Shown here: piece by piece, positions 1 through 5,332 of the stretch
How the letters are laid out: every line of letters starts with the position of its first letter
How positions within the stretch are numbered: position 1 is the first letter of the stretch
NCBI GenBank assembly: GCA_030637925.1
Contig: DAOWFR010000075.1
Coordinates: forward strand, 1-7,760
Direction of reading: 5' to 3'
Length of the DNA: 7,760 nucleotides
Origin: Methanobacteriota archaeon
Lineage (GTDB): Archaea > Nanobdellota > Nanobdellia > Woesearchaeales > SM23-78
Translations under genes and position numbers: made by a program
Notes under the pieces: model-generated
Told to the model about the DNA's origin: nothing
Database searches by the model: none
What the model saw: the letters and a program-made list of their open reading frames with translations, nothing else

Positions 1-38
1 GATGGGCCGGACGAGATTTGAACTCGCGACCACACGAT

Positions 39-54
39 GACTTCTTAATGATAT
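39..54 (-). other. Anticodon-loop intron of tRNA-Lys (37/38)
   Basis: A 16-nt intron at the canonical archaeal position 37/38. The loop bases CTTT can pair with GAAG of the intron to form the 4-bp central helix, with 3-nt bulges on either side and the anticodon stem as outer helix. It fits the substrate rule of the archaeal tRNA splicing endonuclease well, in a compact bulge-helix-loop form. Confidence 0.85.
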
Positions 55-73
55 TAAAAGTCGTGTGCTCTAA

Positions 74-104
74 CTCCCAAGCAATGCAAAACTGCAAAGG
101 CTTA
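74..104 (-). other. D-loop intron of tRNA-Lys
   Basis: This 31-nt insertion lies between the GG and the TA of the D-loop, a non-canonical archaeal intron position. Flanking bases pair as expected for a relaxed bulge-helix motif: CCT (107-109) with GGG (76-78), then AAGC (100-103) with GCTT (79-82), then an internal TGCA/TGCA pair. A T at both ends leaves the exact splice position ambiguous by about 1 nt. Splicing is inferred from the restored cloverleaf, not shown. Confidence 0.8.
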
Positions 105-139
105 CCAGGCTGAGCTACCGGCCCAAATTTTGCGAAAAA

Positions 140-256
140 CGCCCTGGCCGGGATTCGAACCCGGGTCGAAGCCTTACCACGACTCAAATCATTAATGATT
201 AATGATTATTAGTTCTCGACAGGGCTTCATGATAGGCCAGGCTACACCACCAGGGC
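140..256 (-). tRNA. tRNA-Asp(GUC) with intron
   Basis: Decodes GAC/GAU. Acceptor stem GCCCTGG/CCAGGGC, discriminator G (usual for Asp) at position 140, anticodon stem AAGCC/GGCTT with anticodon GTC at 218-220, and T-arm CCGGG-TTCGAAT-CCCGG. CCA is not encoded. A 42-nt insertion (175-216) interrupts the gene after position 37; removing it leaves 75 nt. It lies immediately upstream of tRNA-Lys and probably shares its transcript. Only a weak AT-rich element is seen near 276-284, where a TATA box would be expected. Confidence 0.94.
175..216 (-). other. Intron of tRNA-Asp (37/38)
   Basis: This 42-nt intron follows anticodon-loop position 37. The possible central helix (CTGT with GTGG) is mostly wobble pairs, so the splice sites are predicted by cloverleaf restoration rather than by a strong motif. 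The intron core holds a perfect 14-nt palindrome (187-200) overlapping a tandem ATTAATG repeat, able to form a terminal hairpin. Confidence 0.8.
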
Positions 257-515
257 AAGGTGTTTAGTCATGAAGCAAATTTTTGAATGGTTTTTGTGAC
301 TAAAAGAGCATTACCTCATAAAGCACATTTGGTATTACCTTTTTAGAAGCCTCCTGTCTTTAAAAACATTTTATGCCAGCCCATGCTCCTCTATGGTGAT
401 TATATAATTATAACTACCAATAATTAGTTAATACTAATAATAATTTAAAGAGTAATTTACCTTTTATAAAGGTTACTATTTTTGGTGTGAAAATCAAGAA
501 TAAAGGAAAAAAGAG
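257..515. other. Intergenic region between tRNA-Tyr and tRNA-Asp
   Basis: AT-rich spacer of 259 bp with no convincing protein gene on either strand. It holds TATA-like elements on the minus strand at about 399-411 and 461-470 (CTTTATAAA type). Downstream of the first is a 13-codon micro-ORF starting with ATG at 382-384 and preceded by GAGGAGC. The region could be a long leader for tRNA-Asp/tRNA-Lys or a small RNA; the sequence alone does not decide. Confidence 0.35.
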
Positions 516-639
516 TCCCCGCGCCCGGATTTGAACCAGGAACCTTTCGGGATCAGCTGGTTGCGCATCATCCAGACTCTTGTGAGTCATTGTCAGGCAA
601 CATCTACAGCCGAACGCTCTGCCATTGAGCTACGCGGGG
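516..639 (-). tRNA. tRNA-Tyr(GUA) with intron
   Basis: Decodes UAC/UAU. Acceptor stem CCCCGCG/CGCGGGG gives the C1-G72 pair that marks archaeal and eukaryotic tRNA-Tyr, with discriminator A at 516. D-arm GCTC-AATGGCA-GAGC, anticodon stem TTCGG/CCGAA with anticodon GTA at 605-607, T-arm CCTGG-TTCAAAT-CCGGG. CCA is not encoded. An insertion of about 52 nt (552-603) sits in the anticodon loop; removal leaves 72 nt. A TATA box centred 28 nt upstream indicates its own promoter. Confidence 0.94.
552..603 (-). other. Intron of tRNA-Tyr
   Basis: About 52 nt inserted after position 37. Internal structure is strong: TTGC pairs with GCAA near the ends, and GACTC-ACAA-GAGTC forms a central hairpin. GCTG (exon side) pairs with CAGC (intron 3' side) as a candidate central helix, but this register would leave an 8-nt loop, so the exact splice sites are uncertain by 1-2 nt. 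Confidence 0.75.
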
Positions 640-663
640 CTAAGTCTATGAAGGGATAATTAC

Positions 664-671
664 TTTATAAA
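664..671 (-). promoter_or_regulatory. TATA box of tRNA-Tyr
   Basis: TTTATAAA on the minus strand, centred 28 nt upstream of the first tRNA nucleotide, the spacing expected for archaeal TBP/TFB promoters of tRNA genes. Confidence 0.7.
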
Positions 672-689
672 TATTGTTGTATTTATACT

Positions 690-729
690 CAGAAGTTTGC
701 TTCTGTTGTGCTCAAAAACGTTGTTTTTG
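690..729. repeat. Two adjacent perfect hairpins
   Basis: CAGAAG-TTTG-CTTCTG (690-705) and CAAAAAC-GTT-GTTTTTG (713-729) are perfect inverted repeats separated by 7 nt. They lie between the stop of the 483-aa gene and the tRNA-Tyr promoter. They may help end or stabilise the upstream transcript, though archaeal termination normally relies on oligo-T rather than hairpins. Confidence 0.55.
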
Positions 730-751
730 TTGTATAAAAGTTTTGGCGTTT

Positions 752-762
752 AAAAGAAAAAA
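752..762 (-). terminator. Oligo-T terminator after the 483-aa gene
   Basis: The minus strand reads TTTTTTCTTTT immediately after the TAA stop at 764-766, matching the T-rich signals at which archaeal RNA polymerase terminates. Confidence 0.55.
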
Positions 763-763
763 T

Positions 764-2215
764 TTATTCCCTTTGCACAAGGTTAACAGTGTTGGAAAAG
801 GTTATTCTTTCTTTTCCTTTTTTAGTGTCATACCTGGCTTTTGCACTTGACAGCCTTATGCCTCCTATTAGTTTGAGCTTTGACTTAAGCCTATAGGTTA
901 TTATTCTCTCTTCATAAGGCTCTAGCACGTCAAACTCCCATCTTGCTATTGTGCCTCTCCTGCTCTTGCTAATATTAACAGGTTCCATTGAGCCTAGGCG
1001 TGCCTTTTTCTCAATCTCTGCTATGCTTGGCACAGTATCTACTACTCTTAGATTGGTTAAGGGCTTTCTTGACCTGTTCTTCAAGTAAAGGCTTACTTTT
1101 ATCTCACTCACTCCCTCCTTTGTTTTCCCAAGAGGCTCTGCATTCTTAATAAGTATAATAGGGCTTCTAAGAGCATAGTAAAGCACCATTCCTATTATTA
1201 TCAATAAAATAATGAGCACAAGAAGCCTGTAGTTGGTCACAATAATAATGTCCAGGCGCTCCTCTGAACTAAGCTCTTGCCTGATAACATAATAAGTCCT
1301 GCCATCAACTCCTTCCTCCTTCACAGGGCTTGGGGAGAACTTGGTGAATAATCTTTCAAAAGAGTTGATTCTGAACTTCTTCTCAGCCAGTCCTTTTTTA
1401 TTTCCATTATTATAGATACTGAACCTGTTCTCTGTTCTGAATAAAAAGCTCTTCTTAGTAAATGTTTCTTGCATATCAAGATAGCCTAGGATATCGTACT
1501 GGGTTGAGGACTCTGCTATCTTCTTATCTTCAAAGAAGAGGGTGACTATGAGGGTTTTTGTGCCTGATTCTACAAGAGGACTCACTTCAAAGAGAATCTC
1601 GTTTAATTTCTCTTCTAGAGGCAACAGATGGGTTGTGTACTCCTTGTAAAAAACTTCTCCATTAATAACAACTCTTAAGCCATCAAGGTCTCTGGCATTT
1701 CTATTCTTAAGATTAAGCCTAACAGAGACTTTTTCCCTTGGGTCAATTGTCTTGTCTATGTAAATAGTAGGGGTTACAGTAACTTCATAAGTTTTGTTTA
1801 CAAGATGTGGGAAAGCCAGATAAACAGCAAATTGTTGTTTCTCCTCAAAGTAGAATCCTGTAGTCTCTGATTTTATTTTGATTGGTATAAAGTAAGTCAC
1901 TCCTGCGGGCACAAGAGGTTTAGGTTTTAATTCAACAACAAAGCTTGCCTTCTCACCAGTAAGTATGAGTCTTGATGGCGGATCAGCACTAATAATCCAG
2001 TTAACATCTCTTGTACTTATGGTAAAGTAATCATCATAATCTGCTGTATTTATTACAGTCAGATTATATTTTGCTGATTCTCCCTTAATAATCACATAGG
2101 TAATAGGTTCTACAGAATAACTGAATGCTGATGCCTGAATAGCTGTTAGAAGGACCAATAATACTGCTATGGTTAATAGTGATATAAACCTAGATCCGGC
2201 TTTTTTGTTTATCAT
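764..2215 (-). CDS. Secreted membrane-anchored protein with Ig-like domains
   Basis: Unnamed envelope protein of 483 aa. Residues 1-30 are a signal peptide (positive start, hydrophobic core 11-27, likely cleavage after ASA30). Residues 31-320 are beta-rich Ig-like repeats, reminiscent of archaeal surface proteins with NEW3/CARDB-type modules, with possible N-glycosylation sites NLT (51) and NKT (140). One membrane helix spans about 331-349. Residues about 352-483 form another Ig-like unit resembling DUF11 (LYLKNRSRKPLTNLRVVDTV at 376-395). The start is well supported: a GGAGGAGAGG Shine-Dalgarno lies 5 nt upstream and a TATA box 54 nt upstream. It stands alone between tRNA-Pro and tRNA-Tyr. 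Arginine codons are almost all AGA/AGG. I do not recognise a named function; cell-surface structure or adhesion is a guess. Confidence 0.9.
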   Translation of the reverse strand: MINKKAGSRFISLLTIAVLLVLLTAIQASAFSYSVEPITYVIIKGESAKYNLTVINTADYDDYFTISTRDVNWIISADPPSRLILTGEKASFVVELKPKPLVPAGVTYFIPIKIKSETTGFYFEEKQQFAVYLAFPHLVNKTYEVTVTPTIYIDKTIDPREKVSVRLNLKNRNARDLDGLRVVINGEVFYKEYTTHLLPLEEKLNEILFEVSPLVESGTKTLIVTLFFEDKKIAESSTQYDILGYLDMQETFTKKSFLFRTENRFSIYNNGNKKGLAEKKFRINSFERLFTKFSPSPVKEEGVDGRTYYVIRQELSSEERLDIIIVTNYRLLVLIILLIIIGMVLYYALRSPIILIKNAEPLGKTKEGVSEIKVSLYLKNRSRKPLTNLRVVDTVPSIAEIEKKARLGSMEPVNISKSRRGTIARWEFDVLEPYEERIITYRLKSKLKLIGGIRLSSAKARYDTKKGKERITFSNTVNLVQRE

Positions 2216-2220
2216 AATAA

Positions 2221-2230
2221 CCTCTCCTCC
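2221..2230 (-). promoter_or_regulatory. Strong Shine-Dalgarno of the 483-aa gene
   Basis: GGAGGAGAGG ends 5 nt before the ATG at 2213-2215. It is the clearest ribosome-binding site in the window and fixes this start. Confidence 0.75.
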
Positions 2231-2268
2231 TAATACTTCCCCTAACTTTATTCTTATCAGATTATTCC

Positions 2269-2276
2269 TTTATATA
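2269..2276 (-). promoter_or_regulatory. TATA box of the 483-aa gene
   Basis: TATATAAA on the minus strand, preceded by a purine-rich BRE-like GAAAGG. Expected transcription start is about 2240-2246, giving a leader of about 25-30 nt that holds the Shine-Dalgarno site. Confidence 0.65.
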
Positions 2277-2332
2277 CCTTTCTATTTTTAATACTTTCTA
2301 AGTATTTAAAGTTAATGGTTAGATGGATTGAA

Positions 2333-2450
2333 TGGGGCTGCCGTGATTTGAACACGGGTCACCAGCTGTCCGCTTCATTGATTGGCATATCTGGCATGCC
2401 ATTCTCACGAACCCCGAGCTGGGATGATTACCAAACTACACTACAGCCCC
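2333..2450 (-). tRNA. tRNA-Pro(GGG) with intron
   Basis: Acceptor stem GGGGCTG/CAGCCCC, discriminator A at 2333, T-arm CCGTG-TTCAAAT-CACGG, anticodon stem CCAGC/GCTGG. CCA is not encoded. The best-fitting 7-nt loop is TCGGGGA, placing GGG (2413-2415) as anticodon and therefore proline. This loop has C instead of the near-universal U at position 33, so anticodon register or splice sites deserve a check (a shift by one would read CGG, also proline). A 44-nt insertion (2368-2411) interrupts the loop; removal leaves 74 nt. A TATA box is centred 31 nt upstream. Confidence 0.88.
2368..2411 (-). other. Intron of tRNA-Pro
   Basis: 44 nt at about position 37/38. It folds well: TTCGT pairs with ATGAA as an inner helix, capped by TGGCAT/ATGCCA with a 7-nt loop. 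The central helix TCG/CGG is short, so boundaries may shift by 1 nt. Confidence 0.78.
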
Positions 2451-2476
2451 ATTATAAGAAAAAGAAATTGTTTGAG

Positions 2477-2485
2477 TTTATATAA
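2477..2485 (-). promoter_or_regulatory. TATA box of tRNA-Pro
   Basis: TTATATAAA on the minus strand, centred about 31 nt upstream of the tRNA 5' end. Confidence 0.7.
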
Positions 2486-2540
2486 GTTATTATGAGTTAT
2501 TTTTCCTTTTTTCAAAGCTCCTACTTCCCACTAATTTAAT

Positions 2541-2553
2541 AAATCAAAAAAAA
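2541..2553 (-). terminator. Oligo-T terminator after the beta-barrel gene
   Basis: Directly after the TGA stop at 2554-2556 the minus strand has a run of eight T followed by GATTTA. It separates this gene from tRNA-Pro, which has its own TATA box. Confidence 0.6.
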
Positions 2554-3750
2554 TCAAAAACGAACTTTAACGGAAAGACGGAATCCAACTGTATTGAGAT
2601 TAATGGAAGATTTTCTAACTTTCTTGATAAGTGTTGAACTTGGCTTCTCCTTCCAAAACAGCATATAGACTTCTTTATTGAAACTCCCACGGTCCATATA
2701 AATAGTCCACAGGAATCCATGTCTACCCTCCCCTCCGCTACTGGTTTCTTCGTTCCATCCAGATTGAGAATCCCAATATCTGTGTTTGGACTTCCAAGAG
2801 GTTGAAGCTTCGCCCTCCCAGTTTTTAAAATTAACATATCTTCCAAAAACTTCAGCTCCAAGAGAAACAGCAGAAGACAGTTTCATTTCCAAACCCAATC
2901 CACCATGAAATCCCATAGAATTGCATTTCGCTTTTTCATTTAGTGTTTCATTATCATTATATTCGCCTTTGGAACTCGAGTCACTTGACTCATAATTACT
3001 GAAGCTGTTCTCTTCCTTAACATGGGTTAGTTTCCCTAAATAATATCCAACCCCTGCATAGCCAAAAAAAGTATACTTATTTGATTTACCCACCGGCCTG
3101 AAAATGTAGAGATTAAAATTAAGTGGAATTGCTGTGATTTTGTATTTCTCTGCAACACTCGATTTTTCCTCTGTAGTCACCCAACTCTCAGGGTATTTAA
3201 TGGTAGTGGAAATTTTTTTTTTACTTGACATAATAATAAATCCTGAACCAAGACCAATGCCAATTGTTGGTGTGATGTTTATGATAAAGTCTGCTCCCAA
3301 ATCTGATATGACAGCTCCTCGTTCTTCGCTGGATTTATTTACTCTACTTAGATCCCCAGCCCCATCTAGCAAATTACCTGAACCTAGGGAAAGTTTAAAA
3401 CTAGTCTTAATTTTCTTTCCTGATGATTCATAATTTTCTCCCACCCCTCTGTTACTTCGTTCTGAAAGATTGAATATATCTCCCCAGTTTTGCTTCATAT
3501 TTTCATAAAGCGCCCTAGTTTTTTTATCAAGAGAGAAATTTACTAGTGTACTGTCAATACTTTCTTGATCAGGATCCCCTACTATAGGATATTGAATATT
3601 TACAGGACGTGTATCTATTATTTTTTTTTGATCTTTAAGCTCCTCTTCTGCCTTGGATTTAGCATACTCTGCTGCACCAGCAGTACCAACAGCAGCAAAT
3701 GTAAGTAGAGTAAAATAAGTTGCAACTTTCTTTCCAAATCCATTTACCAT
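2554..3750 (-). CDS. Predicted outer-membrane-type beta-barrel protein
   Basis: 398 aa from the chosen ATG. Residues 1-27 are a signal peptide (KK, hydrophobic core, AGAA before E28). Residues 28-110 are a charged, probably helical or disordered segment. From about 145 the protein alternates amphipathic strands and polar loops: 154-173 and 203-240 (glycine/aromatic rich, ending GYAGVGYYLGK), 279-308 (GGLGLEMKLSSAVSLGAEVF), and a last strand 383-398 ending in Phe. This matches bacterial OmpW/OprF-like 'outer membrane beta-barrel' domains, including the C-terminal aromatic signal read by BamA. There is a single Cys (276). An upstream in-frame GTG (3757-3759) exists, but GGTGAT sits 4 nt before the ATG at 3748-3750, so I prefer the ATG. 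It has its own TATA box and terminator. CGN arginine codons are commoner than in the 483-aa neighbour. Fold assigned by pattern only; no homology search was possible. Confidence 0.85.
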   Translation of the reverse strand: MVNGFGKKVATYFTLLTFAAVGTAGAAEYAKSKAEEELKDQKKIIDTRPVNIQYPIVGDPDQESIDSTLVNFSLDKKTRALYENMKQNWGDIFNLSERSNRGVGENYESSGKKIKTSFKLSLGSGNLLDGAGDLSRVNKSSEERGAVISDLGADFIINITPTIGIGLGSGFIIMSSKKKISTTIKYPESWVTTEEKSSVAEKYKITAIPLNFNLYIFRPVGKSNKYTFFGYAGVGYYLGKLTHVKEENSFSNYESSDSSSKGEYNDNETLNEKAKCNSMGFHGGLGLEMKLSSAVSLGAEVFGRYVNFKNWEGEASTSWKSKHRYWDSQSGWNEETSSGGEGRHGFLWTIYMDRGSFNKEVYMLFWKEKPSSTLIKKVRKSSINLNTVGFRLSVKVRF

Positions 3751-3754
3751 ATAT

Positions 3755-3760
3755 ATCACC
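3755..3760 (-). promoter_or_regulatory. Shine-Dalgarno deciding the beta-barrel start
   Basis: GGTGAT complements the 3' end of 16S rRNA (part of GGAGGTGAT) and lies 4 nt before the ATG at 3748-3750. It overlaps the in-frame GTG, arguing against that upstream start. Confidence 0.6.
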
Positions 3761-3789
3761 CAAACTATAACCCCAGAATTATGTTAAAC

Positions 3790-3797
3790 TATAAATA
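3790..3797 (-). promoter_or_regulatory. TATA box of the beta-barrel gene
   Basis: TATTTATA on the minus strand behind an A-rich BRE-like stretch. Predicted start of transcription is about 3766, giving a short leader that holds GGTGAT. Confidence 0.5.
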
Positions 3798-3849
3798 TCT
3801 TTTGAAAAATAAGTCAAGAAATGTAACAATCAATAAAGGGCGAATTTGT

Positions 3850-3857
3850 AAAAAAAA
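3850..3857 (-). terminator. Oligo-T terminator after the 372-aa gene
   Basis: A run of eight T on the minus strand, 12 nt after the TAA stop at 3870-3872, ends the surface-protein operon. Confidence 0.6.
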
Positions 3858-3869
3858 CAAGTGTTTATT

Positions 3870-4988
3870 TTATTTTTTCTTTTTTCTACGTGTTTTTTTC
3901 TTTGCTGGTTTCTTCCTTGTTATCTTTATTTTTTTCTTGGATTTTTTAGCTTTTTTCTTTACAACTTTCTTTTTCTTAGCTTTCTTCTTTGGCTTCTTCA
4001 AAGCAGTCCTCTTCCTAAGCTTAGTAATGTATTTTTTCTCTTCTTTTTTTCTGCTTCTAGCTGTTGAGATTATAGCAATTATCAGAACAACTATTAACCC
4101 CACAAAAAATAATTCTACAAGACCCCCTGCCTGGGCTTGTTCAGGTATTTGAGCAGGTTCTTGTTCCTTAACCTTAACTTCTTTCCTCTCTTTTACAGGG
4201 CTGACAACAATGCCCGGCTCCTCTATTGCTGGTGGTTTTGGCTCTGCTTCTTGCTTGGTGCTGACTGTGAACAAAGCTTTTCTATAAGAGATATCATTAA
4301 GCACTATATTCAAGTCGTTCTGGCCATCATTATTAAAGTCAATACTAGTTGAATCTCCTTGGTTTAATCTTACTCTCTTGTTCCCAGGACTGATTAGTAA
4401 ATCTACAAGTTCTGTTCCTGTGCTATAATCTTGGATAAGTCTTAAGATGCTCATATCATAAGTATTATCTTCTCTCCTTACTCTGATAACATCATTTGGT
4501 ACCACATTGCTTATGTTTAGTTCAAGGTCTTGTTTAAGCTCAAATTCATAGATAAAACCTGCTCTGTTAAGGAAACTTGTTATTCTTAGCTCTGACTCCT
4601 CTTCTTCACCTATTACCAAGTACTTGGTCTCAGAAACCAGTTTTAGATTACTTACATCTATGCATTCTATACTCCAAAGATAAGTGCCAGGCACCAAGTC
4701 TGTTCTTATCCTGGTATCATAAGGTGATAGCATTGCTTTTGTTGTTCTTGCAACATAGCCATTAAGTATTAATGAGCACTCTTGCATTTCAATCTCAACA
4801 GGGTACTTGAACATGAAGTATATGCTTGTCTCTTTTGTCTGGGTGTTATCTGAAGGAGAAACAAGAGTAATGCCAGTAGCAGAGCTTATAACAAACCCTG
4901 TTATTGAAGCATTATTCACAATCACAAAATATATTAGCACAAGAGCAAATAAGCCAAAAATTATTTCCAGTTTTATTACTCTTTTCAT
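3870..4988 (-). CDS. Surface Ig-like protein with Lys-rich cytoplasmic tail
   Basis: Unnamed 372-aa protein. An N-terminal hydrophobic segment (8-26) acts as signal or anchor. Residues 39-126 form an Ig-like domain with Cys71 and Cys109, which could form a disulfide. Residues 130-245 form a second beta domain containing a calcium-loop-like motif (D217, N219, D221, G222, D225). A Pro/Glu-rich linker (246-287) leads to a membrane helix (about 290-310) and a tail 311-372 built almost only of Lys, Arg, Ala and Pro, resembling histone H1 C-termini. It is a clear paralogue of the gene upstream (4985-6187). Its ATG overlaps the upstream TGA in ATGA, so translation is probably coupled. Expected topology is Ig domains outside and Lys-rich tail inside. 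Function unknown; tethering the envelope to nucleic acid, ribosomes or acidic lipid is a possibility only. Confidence 0.9.
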   Translation of the reverse strand: MKRVIKLEIIFGLFALVLIYFVIVNNASITGFVISSATGITLVSPSDNTQTKETSIYFMFKYPVEIEMQECSLILNGYVARTTKAMLSPYDTRIRTDLVPGTYLWSIECIDVSNLKLVSETKYLVIGEEEESELRITSFLNRAGFIYEFELKQDLELNISNVVPNDVIRVRREDNTYDMSILRLIQDYSTGTELVDLLISPGNKRVRLNQGDSTSIDFNNDGQNDLNIVLNDISYRKALFTVSTKQEAEPKPPAIEEPGIVVSPVKERKEVKVKEQEPAQIPEQAQAGGLVELFFVGLIVVLIIAIISTARSRKKEEKKYITKLRKRTALKKPKKKAKKKKVVKKKAKKSKKKIKITRKKPAKKKTRRKKKK

Positions 4989-5314
4989 TTTTTCATCTTC
5001 TTCCCAGTGCTTTTTATAATATCAAACTTATCAGTGAGAATAGGCCAGTCTTCTTCAGGCTCTAAACTCTTAGATTCTTGTTTTTTTTTTTTCTCAACAC
5101 CTACAGCCTCTTCAGGTTCTTTTTTACTTATTTTTTCTTTCTTTTCCTTAACTCCTTTTACTTGTTTCTTTTTTTCTTGTTTTTTCTTTTTTTTCACTTT
5201 AACCTTTTTAACCTTTTTTCTGCTTTTAGAAGTTAGGATAATCACAAGGACTATTATTAAGATAATAACAATTATGAGTAATGTAAGCCATGTCTTGCTC
5301 TTCTTTTCTGGCAT
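4985..5314 (-). CDS. Membrane helix plus Lys-rich tail, split from upstream gene
   Basis: 109 aa if read from its own ATG. Residues 9-28 form a very hydrophobic helix, followed by a Lys-rich tail (29-75) and a less biased end (DWPILTDKFDIIKSTGKK at about 89-106). It lies in exactly the same frame as the upstream 285-aa ORF; only TAA and five codons (E-E-A-E-P) separate the two, and those codons continue the acidic linker. No Shine-Dalgarno is visible before the ATG. The most likely reading is the C-terminal part of one about 400-aa protein matching the architecture of the 372-aa paralogue. It could instead be a real separate protein, or made by stop readthrough. Its TGA overlaps the next ATG. 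A12 at 5081-5092 lies within it. Confidence 0.75.
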   Translation of the reverse strand: MPEKKSKTWLTLLIIVIILIIVLVIILTSKSRKKVKKVKVKKKKKQEKKKQVKGVKEKKEKISKKEPEEAVGVEKKKKQESKSLEPEEDWPILTDKFDIIKSTGKKMKK

Positions 5315-5329
5315 TGGCTCTGCTTCTTC

Positions 5330-5332
5330 TTA
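5330..5332 (-). other. In-frame TAA splitting the upstream paralogue
   Basis: This TAA stands between GAG and GAA codons of an uninterrupted acidic linker. A single base change (GAA to TAA) explains it. Other genes in the window also end in TAA (764-766, 3870-3872), so TAA is not reassigned here. Confidence 0.8.

Larger units (their letters stand above)
3..124 (-). tRNA. tRNA-Lys(UUU) with two introns
   Basis: Decodes AAA/AAG lysine codons. The minus strand gives a 7-bp acceptor stem (GGGCCGG with CCGGCCC), discriminator A at position 3, a T-arm GCGAG-TTCAAAT-CTCGT, and an anticodon stem CACGA/TCGTG with loop CTTTTAA (anticodon TTT at 56-58). CCA is not encoded. Two insertions interrupt the cloverleaf. 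One is about 31 nt in the D-loop (about 74-104), leaving a normal D-arm GCTC-AGCCTGGTTA-GAGC. The other is about 16 nt (about 39-54) at the canonical 37/38 site. Removing both gives a 75-nt tRNA. The gene starts 15 nt after the 3' end of tRNA-Asp and has no room for a promoter of its own, so cotranscription is likely. Confidence 0.93.

Noticed and set aside
690..729. CRISPR-like repeat or bacterial intrinsic terminator
   Set aside because: The two hairpins differ in sequence, occur once each and have no spacers; neither is followed by a T-run on the minus strand in the right place.
2333..2553. tRNA-Pro as an integration site for the beta-barrel gene
   Set aside because: The barrel gene lies upstream of the tRNA 5' end, no second copy of the tRNA 3' end is seen, and there is no integrase; integration usually uses the tRNA 3' half.
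2544..2861. 105-aa minus-strand ORF at the 3' end of the beta-barrel gene
   Set aside because: Overlaps the barrel frame, which has a signal peptide and coherent strands; this frame shows no family features and runs through the terminator.
3134..3433. 99-aa plus-strand ORF opposite the beta-barrel gene
   Set aside because: Shadow of the minus-strand gene; no ribosome-binding site or promoter, and no recognisable domain.
3781..4152. Phe-rich plus-strand ORFs around 3781-4152
   Set aside because: Complement of the poly-Lys tail (AAA/AAG read as TTT/CTT); not a real hydrophobic protein.
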